From Maricaulis sp947259345 (GTDB lineage Bacteria; Pseudomonadota; Alphaproteobacteria; Caulobacterales; Maricaulaceae), in contig OZ244254.1 of assembly GCA_965217205.1 (NCBI GenBank), positions 558,001 to 622,000 on the forward strand: 64,000 bases of DNA. Direction: 5' to 3'. The first letter of the stretch is position 1, and every line of letters starts with the position of its first letter. The translations under genes were made by a program, and so were the position numbers. Below the pieces are notes generated by a model. The model was given only the letters and a program-made list of their open reading frames with translations. It ran no database searches and was not told the origin of the DNA. Below are positions 52,730 through 61,664 of this stretch, piece after piece.

Positions 52730-53398
52730 ATGTCCGATGACAAGCTGATCCCGCCCAGTCCCGATGCCGACGCCTATGCGAAGACGGCGGATGCCAATGC
52801 GGCGGAGATCTTTGATCGCGAGGATCCCTTTGCGCTGTTCGCCGACTGGCTGACTGATGCCAAGAAGAAAGAGCCCAATGATGCCAATGCGATGGCTTTG
52901 GCAACGGCGGACGCGTCCGGCCTCCCGGATGTCCGCATGGTGCTCTTGAAAGACGTGGATGCCGATGGCTTCGTCTTCTACACCAATCTGGAAAGCGGCA
53001 AGGGCAGCCAGTTGGCGGAGAATGCCCAGGCAGCGCTGTGCTTTCACTGGAAATCCCTGCGCCGACAGGTGCGGGTGAGGGGGCTGGTCGAGGCGGTCAG
53101 CACCGAGGAGGCGGACGAATATTTCGCCTCCCGCGCCCGTGACAGCCGGATCGGCGCCTGGGCCTCGAAGCAGTCCCGCCCGCTGGAAAGCCGTTTCGCG
53201 CTCGAGAAAGCTGTGGCGCGCGAGGCGGCGCGCTTCGGTCTGGGCGAGGTGCCGCGTCCACCGCACTGGTCGGGCTTCCGCATCCGCCCCCTCAGTATGG
53301 AATTCTGGCGCGACCGGCCCTTCCGCCTGCATGATAGAATGTTTTTTGACAGGCCCGATTTGGGGTCGACTTGGACGGTGAGCCGGTTGTATCCCTGA
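52730..53398 (+). CDS. pdxH: Pyridoxamine 5'-phosphate oxidase
   Basis: The 222-residue FMN enzyme oxidises pyridoxine/pyridoxamine 5'-phosphate to PLP. Family features are visible: NAMALATADASGLPDVRMVLLKDVD, VFYTNLESGKGSQL, FHWKSLRRQVRVRG and the C-terminal signature from IRPLSMEFWR. Start at 52730 is supported by AGGAG eight bases upstream; a GTG three codons earlier is possible. It is divergent from the J-domain gene. Confidence 0.96.
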   Translation: MSDDKLIPPSPDADAYAKTADANAAEIFDREDPFALFADWLTDAKKKEPNDANAMALATADASGLPDVRMVLLKDVDADGFVFYTNLESGKGSQLAENAQAALCFHWKSLRRQVRVRGLVEAVSTEEADEYFASRARDSRIGAWASKQSRPLESRFALEKAVAREAARFGLGEVPRPPHWSGFRIRPLSMEFWRDRPFRLHDRMFFDRPDLGSTWTVSRLYP

Positions 53399-53404
53399 CG
53401 CGCA

Positions 53405-54217
53405 ATGCCTGAGGGGGCCGGACCTGTGGACAGACTGACTGAAATCCTGCGTGCGATCATCCCGCCGCTGGGGTGGATAACGGCGCTGCTGACGCTCATC
53501 ACGCCGGTCTGGTTTCTGGTCGCGGCGCTTGGCACCAAATTGAGCTTCTGGAACTGGTCCTACGGCCTGGACTGGATGACGCTGGGCATCGGACCCAAGC
53601 TGATCCTGGCCTGCGCTGTCATGGGTGGACTTCTGGCGGCGCTCGTTATCGCCCAACGCCTCGCAGGACATCGCTGGGTCGGTGGGCTGAGCGTGCCGGT
53701 CCTGGCTTTGCTGGTTGCGGCAGGCGGGTTCTCCGGCCGCTATGTGTATGATGGCCTTGCGGCCAACCGGCCCTTCATACCCGACGTCACCACCGATGCA
53801 GCCGATCCGCCTCATTTCACGGCGGCCTATGCGGCGCGTCGCGCATCGTCGGAGCGCCCGCTAGCCTATGACTCGTCAGTCCATGCGGCACAGCAGGCTG
53901 CCTATCCGGAAATCACCAGTCTTGTTGTTGACCAGGACGCTCGCACGGTCTTCCGTCAGGCCCTGCTCTATGGACGCGAGAATGGCTGGCGTATCGGTAC
54001 CGCGTCAGACACGGCCGGCATGTTTGAGGCCGCGGCCGAAAGCCTGATGTTCGGGTTTCGCGATGACATTTCTGTTCGCGTGACCGCGCTGGAGGACGGG
54101 CGCAGCCAGGTCGATATCCGCTCACTGGCCCGCCAGCCGGTCCATGATCTCGGTCGCAACGCAGAGCGCGTGGAGCGCTTCCTGGCCGCGATGTCCGGCG
54201 AGGCCGAAGCGGGTTAG
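53405..54217 (+). CDS. DUF1499 domain membrane protein
   Basis: The 270-residue protein has three N-terminal membrane helices (WITALLTLITPVWFLVAAL, ILACAVMGGLLAALVIA, GGLSVPVLALLVAAGGFSG) and a C-terminal DUF1499 domain (about residues 165-262, YPEITSLVVDQDARTVFRQALL, ending LGRNAERVERFLAAM). Function is unknown. It begins 6 bases after the pdxH stop, so they are probably co-transcribed. Confidence 0.85.
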   Translation: MPEGAGPVDRLTEILRAIIPPLGWITALLTLITPVWFLVAALGTKLSFWNWSYGLDWMTLGIGPKLILACAVMGGLLAALVIAQRLAGHRWVGGLSVPVLALLVAAGGFSGRYVYDGLAANRPFIPDVTTDAADPPHFTAAYAARRASSERPLAYDSSVHAAQQAAYPEITSLVVDQDARTVFRQALLYGRENGWRIGTASDTAGMFEAAAESLMFGFRDDISVRVTALEDGRSQVDIRSLARQPVHDLGRNAERVERFLAAMSGEAEAG

Positions 54218-54243
54218 GGATTCCCCCATGCGCGGGGAAGGAA

Positions 54244-55158
54244 TTACGCTGTTTCGGCCAGCTTGAAGCGTGCCGTCAGGTCGACCTGGTCGACCGTGCT
54301 GCTGGCGACCTTGCCGAGTTCCACCAGGTGGATGACATGGGCCAGCACGGAGTGCGCGGCAGCCGGGTGGAGACGCTTGTCGACATCGGCATACATCACC
54401 GCGACCATGTCGCGGATCGTGTCATGCCCGTCGGCGAGGCAGGCGAGGATCTGGTCTTCGCGGGCGAGGCGGTGGTCGATATAGGCCTGGACGAAGGCGC
54501 GGGGGCTTCTCACCGCGGGACCGTGAGTTGGCCAGAGGCGAGCAAAATCCCGGTCCCGGACCCGTTCCAGCTGGGCGAGGTAATCCCCCATATGTCCGTC
54601 GGGCGGGCTGATCACGCTGGTGGACCAGGCCATGACATGGTCGCCTGAGAAGAGCGTGTTCTCCTCGTGCAGGGCATAGCAGACATGGTTCGACGTGTGT
54701 CCGGGCGTGTGCAGCGCCTCCAGCGTCCAGCCTTCACCGTGGAAGACTTGCTCGTCGGTGATCTGGATGTCCGGCTGAAAGCCGACATCATCACCGGCTT
54801 CCAGTCGGACTTCGCCGCCAACCGGCGCGCTTTGCTGCGGACCATAGCCATAGACTTTCGCGCCATGGCGGTCGGCGAGCGGATGGGCGAGCGGCGAATG
54901 GTCGAGATGATGATGGGTGACGAAAACGTGGCTGACCGTTTCACCCTCAAGGGCCGCATCCAGCGCCGCGATATGGGCCGGGTCGACCGGGCCTGGATCG
55001 ATCACCGCAACCGAGCCATGCCCGATGATGTAAACACCGGTGCCGGTGAAGGTGAAGGGGCCCGGATTGGGCGCTATGACGCGCCGGATCAGGGGAGAGA
55101 GCGTGTCGCAACGCCCGTACTCGAAATCGAAATCGCGTTCGAAGGGAATAGAATTCAT
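54244..55158 (-). CDS. MBL-fold metallo-hydrolase (LACTB2-like)
   Basis: The 304-residue protein has the metallo-beta-lactamase motif THHHLDHSP (HxHxDH) around residue 83, GHTSNHV and GDHV as further ligands, then a C-terminal winged-helix-like segment from residue about 225 (AREDQILACLADGHDTIRDMV). Proteins of this type are related to LACTB2 or glyoxalase II-like enzymes and may act on thioesters or RNA. Its start overlaps the stop of the ATP-grasp-like gene by four bases. Confidence 0.88.
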   Translation of the reverse strand: MNSIPFERDFDFEYGRCDTLSPLIRRVIAPNPGPFTFTGTGVYIIGHGSVAVIDPGPVDPAHIAALDAALEGETVSHVFVTHHHLDHSPLAHPLADRHGAKVYGYGPQQSAPVGGEVRLEAGDDVGFQPDIQITDEQVFHGEGWTLEALHTPGHTSNHVCYALHEENTLFSGDHVMAWSTSVISPPDGHMGDYLAQLERVRDRDFARLWPTHGPAVRSPRAFVQAYIDHRLAREDQILACLADGHDTIRDMVAVMYADVDKRLHPAAAHSVLAHVIHLVELGKVASSTVDQVDLTARFKLAETA

Positions 55159-56102
55159 GGTGTGCGCTTGGCCGGTTCCGGTTTGGGGTGGCCGAGGAAA
55201 TCCAGGAATGCCGCGGCCAGCCGTTTGGTGACTTTGATCTTGTCATCCAACCGCATCGCGACCGGCGGCCCCATATCAGTTTTGTTCACATCCACGACAT
55301 AGAGCCGACCGTCATCACGATTACGCAGAACATCCAGCCCGCCCCAGTCCAGCCCCATGGCCCGGGTGAAGGCGGCCAGCTGGGCCCGCTCCTCGACGCT
55401 GAAGACCTCATCGGTTTCCGCGCACTCGATCTCGTCATTGGAATTGGAAAAGCGTGATGACGTCTTGCGACGCTTGCGGATGACCAGCGGTATATGGCCG
55501 TCCATGGTTGGACAGCGCAGATCCTCCACCAGGTCGCCGGGCACGGTGTTGTCGATCACACGCTGATAGACGCGGCCGGGCCGGGGCATGTCGATCGGGC
55601 CCTGGACCACGCGACCGTCATGGGCGCCATTGAGCTCGGACTTCTCGACCATGGGCCCGGTCCAGCTGGTCGGGTCGACGGACAGGGAATAGCCGAAGGA
55701 TCGTTCGAACACCGCGGCGACATGGCTCTTCGCAATGCTCTGGCAGTCGCGATTGATGACCCGGGCATCGGGCGGGACATTGCAGGGGCAACACGTGGTG
55801 GAATCGTCGAAAACGAAAACCGCATCGGCTTCGCCGGGATGGGCGGCAATGCGGGCGCCGGCGGCGTGCAGGACCGACCAGATCAGATACCAGGGGCGTG
55901 GACGGTCGGGCGCGAACCAGATTTTCGGCCCATCCTGGGACGCCGACTTGATCCGCCAGCCTTCAACCACGAAATAAAACGGGAACCAGGACAGGACTTC
56001 GCCAATCAGTCCCAGTTTGAGCGGAAGACGGGCGCCCGTCTTCTTGACGGTGACAATACCGTCCTGGAACTCGAAATCTCGCCACCACAGCGCACTGTGC
56101 AT
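55155..56102 (-). CDS. ATP-grasp-like protein, function unknown
   Basis: The 315-residue protein starts at 56102 with AAAGG seven bases upstream. The C-terminal half resembles an ATP-grasp ligase domain: MVEKSELNGAHDGRVV, VYQRVID, and the metal-site region LDWGGLDVLRN...LYVVDVNKTDMGPP. The N-terminal half has a cysteine cluster TTCCPCNVPP and few recognisable elements. It would use ATP to form an amide or other acyl bond. No family name is secure. It is translationally coupled to the MBL hydrolase. Confidence 0.6.
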   Translation of the reverse strand: MHSALWWRDFEFQDGIVTVKKTGARLPLKLGLIGEVLSWFPFYFVVEGWRIKSASQDGPKIWFAPDRPRPWYLIWSVLHAAGARIAAHPGEADAVFVFDDSTTCCPCNVPPDARVINRDCQSIAKSHVAAVFERSFGYSLSVDPTSWTGPMVEKSELNGAHDGRVVQGPIDMPRPGRVYQRVIDNTVPGDLVEDLRCPTMDGHIPLVIRKRRKTSSRFSNSNDEIECAETDEVFSVEERAQLAAFTRAMGLDWGGLDVLRNRDDGRLYVVDVNKTDMGPPVAMRLDDKIKVTKRLAAAFLDFLGHPKPEPAKRTP

Positions 56103-56231
56103 GGATTGGCCTTTCTCAGTCGAAACTGCGCGCATCCTAGGCAATCGCCGGACACTTGCAATTCACTCCGGGTCACGGACGGCGCAGTTTTTGCGTGACC
56201 GGGTCAAACGCCATGATCACGGGAGGGGAAT

Positions 56232-56411
56232 GTGAACGCCGGTCGATTTCTAGGCAAGCGCATCTTGCGGCTGGGCTGGCTCGTGCTCGCGCTGATGATG
56301 GCGCAGATTTTTATCAGTACAGCGACACCTGAGCCTACACGGTCGCGGACAGCCCCATTGCCACCGCCACCGGCTCAAGATGCTGCATTACAGCAACAGA
56401 GCCTTCATTGA
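56232..56411 (+). CDS. Possible small membrane-anchored proline-rich protein, 59 residues
   Basis: GTG at 56232 follows GGAGGGGAA closely. The peptide has an N-terminal membrane anchor (RILRLGWLVLALMMAQIFI) and a proline/alanine/glutamine-rich tail ending QQQSLH. It starts upstream of the oppB gene (54 bases). No family is recognised. The ribosome site and membrane anchor are the only support; the rest of the 362-base gap holds nothing seen. Confidence 0.4.
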   Translation: MNAGRFLGKRILRLGWLVLALMMAQIFISTATPEPTRSRTAPLPPPPAQDAALQQQSLH

Positions 56412-56464
56412 CATCAGGCGCCTTGCATTGAAACTGCGCGCAAAATGGACTGAGCCGAACCTTC

Positions 56465-57400
56465 ATGCTTGGATTTGTACTCAGGCGCTTCAGTGTCGCC
56501 ATCCCGACGATTCTGGTGATCATCACGGTCGCCTTTTTCATGATGCGAGTCGCCCCCGGCGGACCGTTCGATCTCGAACGTCCGATGCCGGAGGAGACGC
56601 GCCAGGTGATCCTGGCCAGCTATGGCCTCGATAAGCCGCTGATCTTTCAGTATTTCGACTATATGGGAAATCTCTTTCAGGGAGATCTCGGACCCTCGTT
56701 GAAGCTCCGCGACAAGGATGTGGCCGAGATCATCGCCGAAGGCTTCCCGGTCTCCGCAACCATTGGTCTCTTCTCCATGCTGCTGGCCATCGGCCTGGGC
56801 ACGCTGCTCGGATCCATCGCCGCCTTGCGCCAGAATTCCGGGACCGATTTTTCGGTCATGACCTTTGCCATGGTGGGGATTTCCATCCCGCCCTTTGTCA
56901 TGGGTCCCATCCTGGCACTGGTCTTCGGTCTCTATATGGGATGGGTGCCAACCGGCGGCCTCGACCCGCGATACGGCATGACGCCCGACCGACTCATCCT
57001 GCCGGTGATCACGCTCGCCTTGCCACAGATCGCCATCATCGCCCGCCTGATGCGAGCCTCGATGATCGAGGTTGTGCGCTCCAACTATATCCGCACCGCC
57101 CGGGCCAAGGGCCTGTCAGCGCCGGCGGTGATCGTCCGTCACGCCCTGCGGTCGGCGATCCTGCCGCTGGTCTCCTATCTCGGACCGGCCTCGGCTGCGG
57201 TGATTTCCGGCTCGCTGGTGATCGAGCGGGTCTTCCAGCTTCCGGGTATCGGCAAGCATTTCGTCGATGCCGCCCTGCAGCGTGACTACACCGTCGTGAT
57301 GGGTGTGGTCATCGTCTATGCGACCTTGATCATCGTGCTCAACCTGCTGGCCGATCTCCTCTACGGTGTCCTCAATCCGAAGGTGAAGTACGAGTCATGA
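56465..57400 (+). CDS. oppB: Oligopeptide ABC transporter permease (OppB-like)
   Basis: The 311-residue permease has six membrane helices, an N-terminal MLGFVLRRFSVAIPTILVIITVAFFMMR and the EAA loop YIRTARAKGLSAPAVIVRHALRSA. In the OppB/DppB family it begins with a single helix, a periplasmic loop (PMPEETRQVILASYGLDKP), then five helices. It pairs with the next gene, overlapping it by four bases (ATGA). Confidence 0.92.
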   Translation: MLGFVLRRFSVAIPTILVIITVAFFMMRVAPGGPFDLERPMPEETRQVILASYGLDKPLIFQYFDYMGNLFQGDLGPSLKLRDKDVAEIIAEGFPVSATIGLFSMLLAIGLGTLLGSIAALRQNSGTDFSVMTFAMVGISIPPFVMGPILALVFGLYMGWVPTGGLDPRYGMTPDRLILPVITLALPQIAIIARLMRASMIEVVRSNYIRTARAKGLSAPAVIVRHALRSAILPLVSYLGPASAAVISGSLVIERVFQLPGIGKHFVDAALQRDYTVVMGVVIVYATLIIVLNLLADLLYGVLNPKVKYES

Positions 57401-58302
57401 CGACGCTGTCCACTCCACAGGAAAAGGCCGAACTGCTCGAGAAGGCTGCCGTCCAGGGGCGTTCTCTCTGGGATGATGCGCGGGCCCGCCTGATGCGCAA
57501 TCGCGCGGCGGTCACCTCCATGGTCATTCTGGGCACGCTTGTTCTGCTGGCCACGATTGGCCAGCTGCTCTGGGTGCATGATTACGACACGATCTATCGC
57601 GACCGCGTCTGGATCGCCCCGACCCTGGAAAACTGGCACCTCCTGGGCACGGATGCCCAGGGGCGCGACATGGTTGCGCGCATCCTGGTCGGGTTGGGCG
57701 TGTCGCTCATGGTCGGTATCGTGGCGACCTTCGTCTCCCTGGTGATCGGGGTGACCTGGGGCGCGACCGCCGGCTTTATCGGCGGCAAGGTCGACCAGGC
57801 GATGATGCGCTTTGTCGATATCCTCTATTCGCTGCCCTTCATCTTCTTCGTGATCATCCTGATGGTGACTTTCGGGCGCAATATCGTGCTCATCTTCGTC
57901 GCCATCGGCGCTGTCGAATGGCTGACCATGGCGCGCATCGTGCGCGGCCAGACCATTGCCCTCAAGGGCATGGAATTCGTCGAGGCCGCCCATGCCGCCG
58001 GTGTCTCACGGACCAAGATCATCCAGCGTCACATCATTCCCAATGTGCTGGGTCCGGTCGTCGTCTATGTCACGCTGATGATCCCGGTCGTCATCCTGGC
58101 GGAAAGCTTCCTGAGCTTCCTCGGCCTGGGTGTGCAGGAACCGCTGACCTCGCTGGGTCGCCTGATCTCGGCCGGTGCCCAGGACATGGAGCCGGCACCG
58201 TGGACGCTGATCGGTCCCGCCGTGACGATGATGGTGACGCTCTTCTGTCTCAACTTCATCGGCGACGGCCTGCGCGACGCGATCGATCCGAAGGATCGGT
58301 AG
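57397..58302 (+). CDS. oppC: Oligopeptide ABC transporter permease (OppC-like)
   Basis: The 301-residue permease has an N-terminal helix (AVTSMVILGTLVLLATIGQLL), HLLGTDAQGRDMVARILVG, and the EAA loop FVEAAHAAGVSRTKIIQRHIIPN. Family is OppC/DppC. It forms a heterodimer with the OppB product. No ATP-binding opp gene follows; the next gene on this strand (oppA) lies 1.7 kb downstream beyond two minus-strand genes and a repeat. Confidence 0.92.
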   Translation: MTTLSTPQEKAELLEKAAVQGRSLWDDARARLMRNRAAVTSMVILGTLVLLATIGQLLWVHDYDTIYRDRVWIAPTLENWHLLGTDAQGRDMVARILVGLGVSLMVGIVATFVSLVIGVTWGATAGFIGGKVDQAMMRFVDILYSLPFIFFVIILMVTFGRNIVLIFVAIGAVEWLTMARIVRGQTIALKGMEFVEAAHAAGVSRTKIIQRHIIPNVLGPVVVYVTLMIPVVILAESFLSFLGLGVQEPLTSLGRLISAGAQDMEPAPWTLIGPAVTMMVTLFCLNFIGDGLRDAIDPKDR

Positions 58303-58342
58303 GCGCGCCGGACACGCGATATCAAACGGCCCTTACGCTCTC

Positions 58343-58462
58343 TTGTCATCCCCGCGGGATGTCCGGCGAAGGCCGGACGCAGGGCGGGGACCCATGTGGT
58401 CGCCACCAGCTAGGTCCCTGACTTTCGCCCCGCCTGCGCGGGGCGTCCATCAGGGATGACAA
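58343..58462. repeat. Interspersed cloverleaf-like repeat, copy A5
   Basis: Full copy with ends TTGTCATCC/GGATGACAA, hairpin GTCCGGC-GAAG-GCCGGAC, central GGGACC/GGTCCC and hairpin CGCCCCGC-CTGC-GCGGGGCG. Located 40 bases after the oppC stop, before the terminator. Confidence 0.88.
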
Positions 58463-58487
58463 TCATTGGGTAGGCACACAAACAAGA

Positions 58488-58516
58488 AAGGCCGCCGGAT
58501 CAGCTCCGGCGGCCTT
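58488..58516. terminator. Rho-independent terminator candidate
   Basis: The 12-bp stem AAGGCCGCCGGA / TCCGGCGGCCTT with a 5-base loop lies between convergent oppC and the minus-strand exported gene. The minus-strand side is followed by TCTTGTTTG, so it most likely ends the transcript of the 58537 gene; on the plus strand a GTTC tail is weak. Confidence 0.7.
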
Positions 58517-58536
58517 GTTCGTGTGGTGTCCGGCGG

Positions 58537-59280
58537 CTAGCGCTGGCGTTCGACGCGGATGGCGCGGCCGGAGCCGTTGATGCGCAGGAGATAGCTGGTC
58601 ATGGCCCCGCGGCGGATTTCCGCCGTGTTGCCTTCGCCGCGCGGTGGGCGCACGCGCGTCGAGTCGGTCTGGCGCCAGACCTGGCCATTGGTCATGTAGA
58701 AGACAATGGTGTCATAGCCGACCGTGCGGGTGCGCTCGATCTCCATTTCGACGCGGAAGACATCACCGTCCTCATCGCGCTCGAGAATGGCGACGGAAGT
58801 GGCTTCTGCGGCTGCCGTACTGGCTGCGGTGTTGGCCGCTGGCGCGCTGGTCGCGGGTGCCGTGCCTGTTGCCGGAACCGGTGGGGTGGCGTCACTGGTC
58901 GCTGCCGGCGCGGGTGTCTGCTGCGTCCTGTCGACCGTATTGCTCGCGCCTTCTAGGGCATCGTGCTGGCGGCCGGCGGTGGCCAGGGCAATCCGTGGCA
59001 GGCGCAGGCGCGGCAGGGACGGCATGGAGAAGCCGAAGCTGTCGCCTTCCACCGCTGCCACATCGCTGCGGGTGACGGTCATCAATTCACCGCTCTCGCG
59101 ATCGCCGGCCAGGCGTTCGGCAGCCGAGTCGAAACAGGCGAGCCGGGCGGCGGTCTCGGTGATGCCGCGGCAGGCCAGGATGCCGTCCACCGCGTCCTCG
59201 TCCTGACGGGCGAAGGCGCTGGCGGGCAGGGCCGTGGTGAGAAGAAGCGCGGCGATTACCGCATGGCGTGAGACTGTCAT
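58537..59280 (-). CDS. Exported protein, paralog 1 (CR-I-RLAC / NGQVWRQTD family)
   Basis: The 247-residue protein has a signal peptide (ending ASAFA). The mature N-terminal region has ILACRGITETAARLACFDSAAE, with two cysteines. A Pro/Ala/Thr-rich linker (residues about 115-165) follows, then a C-terminal region with TNGQVWRQTDSTRVR and IRVERQR. It is a paralog of the next gene (59296-59898): same N-terminal Cys pattern, same C-terminal NGQVWRQTD motif. Function is unknown. They are adjacent, 15 bases apart, and co-oriented. Confidence 0.75.
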   Translation of the reverse strand: MTVSRHAVIAALLLTTALPASAFARQDEDAVDGILACRGITETAARLACFDSAAERLAGDRESGELMTVTRSDVAAVEGDSFGFSMPSLPRLRLPRIALATAGRQHDALEGASNTVDRTQQTPAPAATSDATPPVPATGTAPATSAPAANTAASTAAAEATSVAILERDEDGDVFRVEMEIERTRTVGYDTIVFYMTNGQVWRQTDSTRVRPPRGEGNTAEIRRGAMTSYLLRINGSGRAIRVERQR

Positions 59281-59295
59281 GAGACCCTCGATTGA

Positions 59296-59898
59296 TTACT
59301 CGACACGTTCGGCCCGGAAACGGCGTCCGCCATTGTCCAGGCGCATGAAATGGGAACCCAGGGCTCCGTTTGAGATGGTCACTGTATAGTCCGTGTCGGC
59401 GCGCGAGCGCGACAGCTGGACATAGGTGTTGTCGGTTTGGCGCCAGACCTGGCCATTGGCGAGGCGGATGATTTTCTCGCCGGAGCGATTCTCGGAAATC
59501 TCCGCGACCGCGAGGCCCTCAATGCTGTCGATCTGGCCGTTGCTATCGCGATTGATAACCCGCTGCGGTGAGGCTTCGCTTGATTCGAGCTCGGCCAGTT
59601 CGGCGTCTTCGCCACCGCCCGGCAAGGAAAGGCCCGGCAGGCGGAATTGCGGGATGGAGAGCCCGTATGTGGCTTCCTCGGCCGCTTCGATCTGCTCGCG
59701 ATCGACGGCGACGACATCGCCGCTTTCGGTTTCGCTGCGCAGGGCATCGACCGCCGCGTCGAGACAGGCCAGACGGGCGCTGTCATCGGCGATATCACGG
59801 CAGGTGAAGAGCGGGTCCAGCGGCGAGTCGCCTGACTGCGCGGCGGCAGGGGCGGTCATCAGGGCGGCTGGCAGAAGAATCAGTAATCGCGCGTTCAT
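59296..59898 (-). CDS. Exported protein, paralog 2 (CR-I-RLAC / NGQVWRQTD family)
   Basis: The 200-residue protein has a signal peptide (ending APAAAQ). The mature part has TCRDIADDSARLACLDAAVDAL, then SIPQFRLPGLSLPGG, and ANGQVWRQTDNTYVQLSRSR, FRAERVE at the end. Compared with its neighbour it lacks the long Pro/Ala/Thr linker. The C-x6-ARLAC pattern recalls small T6SS-associated VasI-type proteins and other periplasmic proteins, but no system is visible here. Start at ATG 59898; a GTG two codons upstream is possible. Confidence 0.75.
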   Translation of the reverse strand: MNARLLILLPAALMTAPAAAQSGDSPLDPLFTCRDIADDSARLACLDAAVDALRSETESGDVVAVDREQIEAAEEATYGLSIPQFRLPGLSLPGGGEDAELAELESSEASPQRVINRDSNGQIDSIEGLAVAEISENRSGEKIIRLANGQVWRQTDNTYVQLSRSRADTDYTVTISNGALGSHFMRLDNGGRRFRAERVE

Positions 59899-60029
59899 GG
59901 TCACTCGTGTAAATCTCTCGGCTTGTTCGACTATGCGCGACCGGTCGGCCAGTGTCGACCGGCCGATGATGTTCAGCTAGAACATCGGCAACTGACTCGT
60001 CGTGCTGCTTCGGAGGGGAGACCGAAACC

Positions 60030-61664
60030 GTGATCCGCACAAAGATTTTGAACACCATCCTCGTTACCGCTTCCGCGCTGGCCCTGGCCAGCTGTGGCGG
60101 CAATGACGCCGCCGATAGCGATGCCGTCGTCCTGCATCGCGGCAATAATGCCGAACCGCTGTCGCTGGATCCGCACAAGGCCTCCGGTACCTGGGAGAAC
60201 AACATCATCGGGGACATGTTCCTCGGTCTGTTCACCGACGATCCCGATGGCGCACCGATCCCGGGCATGGCGGAAAGCTGGGAAGTCTCCGATGACGGCC
60301 TGACCTGGACCTTCACCCTGCGTGAAGCGGTCTGGTCCGACGGCGAACCGGTCACGGCCAGTGATTTCGTCTTCGCCTGGCGCCGTATCGCCACGCCGAC
60401 AACCGGCGCCCAATATGTCTCGCTGCTCTATCCGATTGCCGGGATCGAGGAAGCTTCCACCGGAGCCGCCGACCCGAACTCGATCGGTGTGCGCGCGATC
60501 GATGACCGCACGCTTGAAGTCCAGCTGGTCAATCCGGCCCCCTACCTGCCGGGCCTGTTGACCCACTACACCACTTTCCCGCTGCCCCAGCACGTGGTTG
60601 AGGTCTATGGCGATGAGTGGGTGCGCCCGGGCAATATGGTCTCCAACGGCGCCTACACGCTTCAGGACTGGCGGACCAATAATTATGTCCATCTCGCCCG
60701 CAATGAGAATTTCTATGACAATTCAAATGTTTGCGTAGATGACGTCTATTTCTACCCGACCGTGGACAATTCCGCGGCCGGCCGCCGGGTCCGGAATGGC
60801 GAGCTCGACCTGAACATGGAATTCCCGGGCCAGCAGATGGAATTCCTGCGCCGTGAAATCCCGGACTATGTCCGCGTCCATCCGTTCATGGGCACGATCT
60901 ATTTCTCGGTGAACACGACGCTGGAACAGTTCGATGATCCCAATGTCCGCAATGCGCTGGGCATGGCCATCGACCGCAATTTCATCGCCGAGGAGATCCT
61001 CCGCGCCGGCCAGGTTCCCGCTTATGCAATGATCCCGCCGGGTGTAGCCAATTATCCGGGCGGTGTTGAAGCCGAATGGGCGGACACGCCGGTCGAGGAA
61101 CGTCGCGAAATGGCGCGCGCCCTGCTGGAAGCCGCCGGCTATGGCCCGGATAATCCCTTCCGCTTCGAATACACCTATCGCGCCACCGGCGATAACCCGC
61201 GCATCGCGCCGGTTGTCCAGAATGACTGGTCGGCGATTGCCGACTGGGTCCAGCCGGAGCTGATCGTCAACGATACGCAGATCCATTACGACAATCTGCG
61301 TGCCTCCGATTTCCAGGTCGCCGATGGCGGCTGGATTGCGGATTACAACGATCCCTACAACTTCCTCTTCTTGGGTGAGTATCGCTCAATTCCGATGAAT
61401 TACGCGCGCTACAACAACCCGGAATTCGACAGCCTCGTCACCGACGCCAACCGCGAGCTCAATCTGGAACTGCGCGGCGAAATGATGGCCGAGGCCGAGC
61501 AGATGTTGATCGACGACATGCCGATCATCCCGATCGTCTTTTACGTCAACAAGAACCTCGTAAACCCGCGGGTCACTGGCTGGGAAGACAATCTGACCAA
61601 TATCCACCGCACACGCTATCTGTGCTTTGCGGACCTGGAAGAGGGCAGCGCAACAGCCGAATAG
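60030..61664 (+). CDS. oppA: Oligopeptide ABC transporter substrate-binding lipoprotein (OppA-like)
   Basis: The 544-residue protein has a GTG start and a lipoprotein signal (LASC, Cys22), then a family-5 solute-binding protein: NAEPLSLDPHKASGTWENNIIGDMF, GMAESWEVSDDGLTWTFTLRE, and a late DMPIIPIVFYVNKNLV. It captures peptides in the periplasm and passes them to OppBC. It is separated from oppBC by two minus-strand genes, with its own GGAGGGG site, and may have its own promoter in 59905-60029. Confidence 0.93.
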   Translation: MIRTKILNTILVTASALALASCGGNDAADSDAVVLHRGNNAEPLSLDPHKASGTWENNIIGDMFLGLFTDDPDGAPIPGMAESWEVSDDGLTWTFTLREAVWSDGEPVTASDFVFAWRRIATPTTGAQYVSLLYPIAGIEEASTGAADPNSIGVRAIDDRTLEVQLVNPAPYLPGLLTHYTTFPLPQHVVEVYGDEWVRPGNMVSNGAYTLQDWRTNNYVHLARNENFYDNSNVCVDDVYFYPTVDNSAAGRRVRNGELDLNMEFPGQQMEFLRREIPDYVRVHPFMGTIYFSVNTTLEQFDDPNVRNALGMAIDRNFIAEEILRAGQVPAYAMIPPGVANYPGGVEAEWADTPVEERREMARALLEAAGYGPDNPFRFEYTYRATGDNPRIAPVVQNDWSAIADWVQPELIVNDTQIHYDNLRASDFQVADGGWIADYNDPYNFLFLGEYRSIPMNYARYNNPEFDSLVTDANRELNLELRGEMMAEAEQMLIDDMPIIPIVFYVNKNLVNPRVTGWEDNLTNIHRTRYLCFADLEEGSATAE

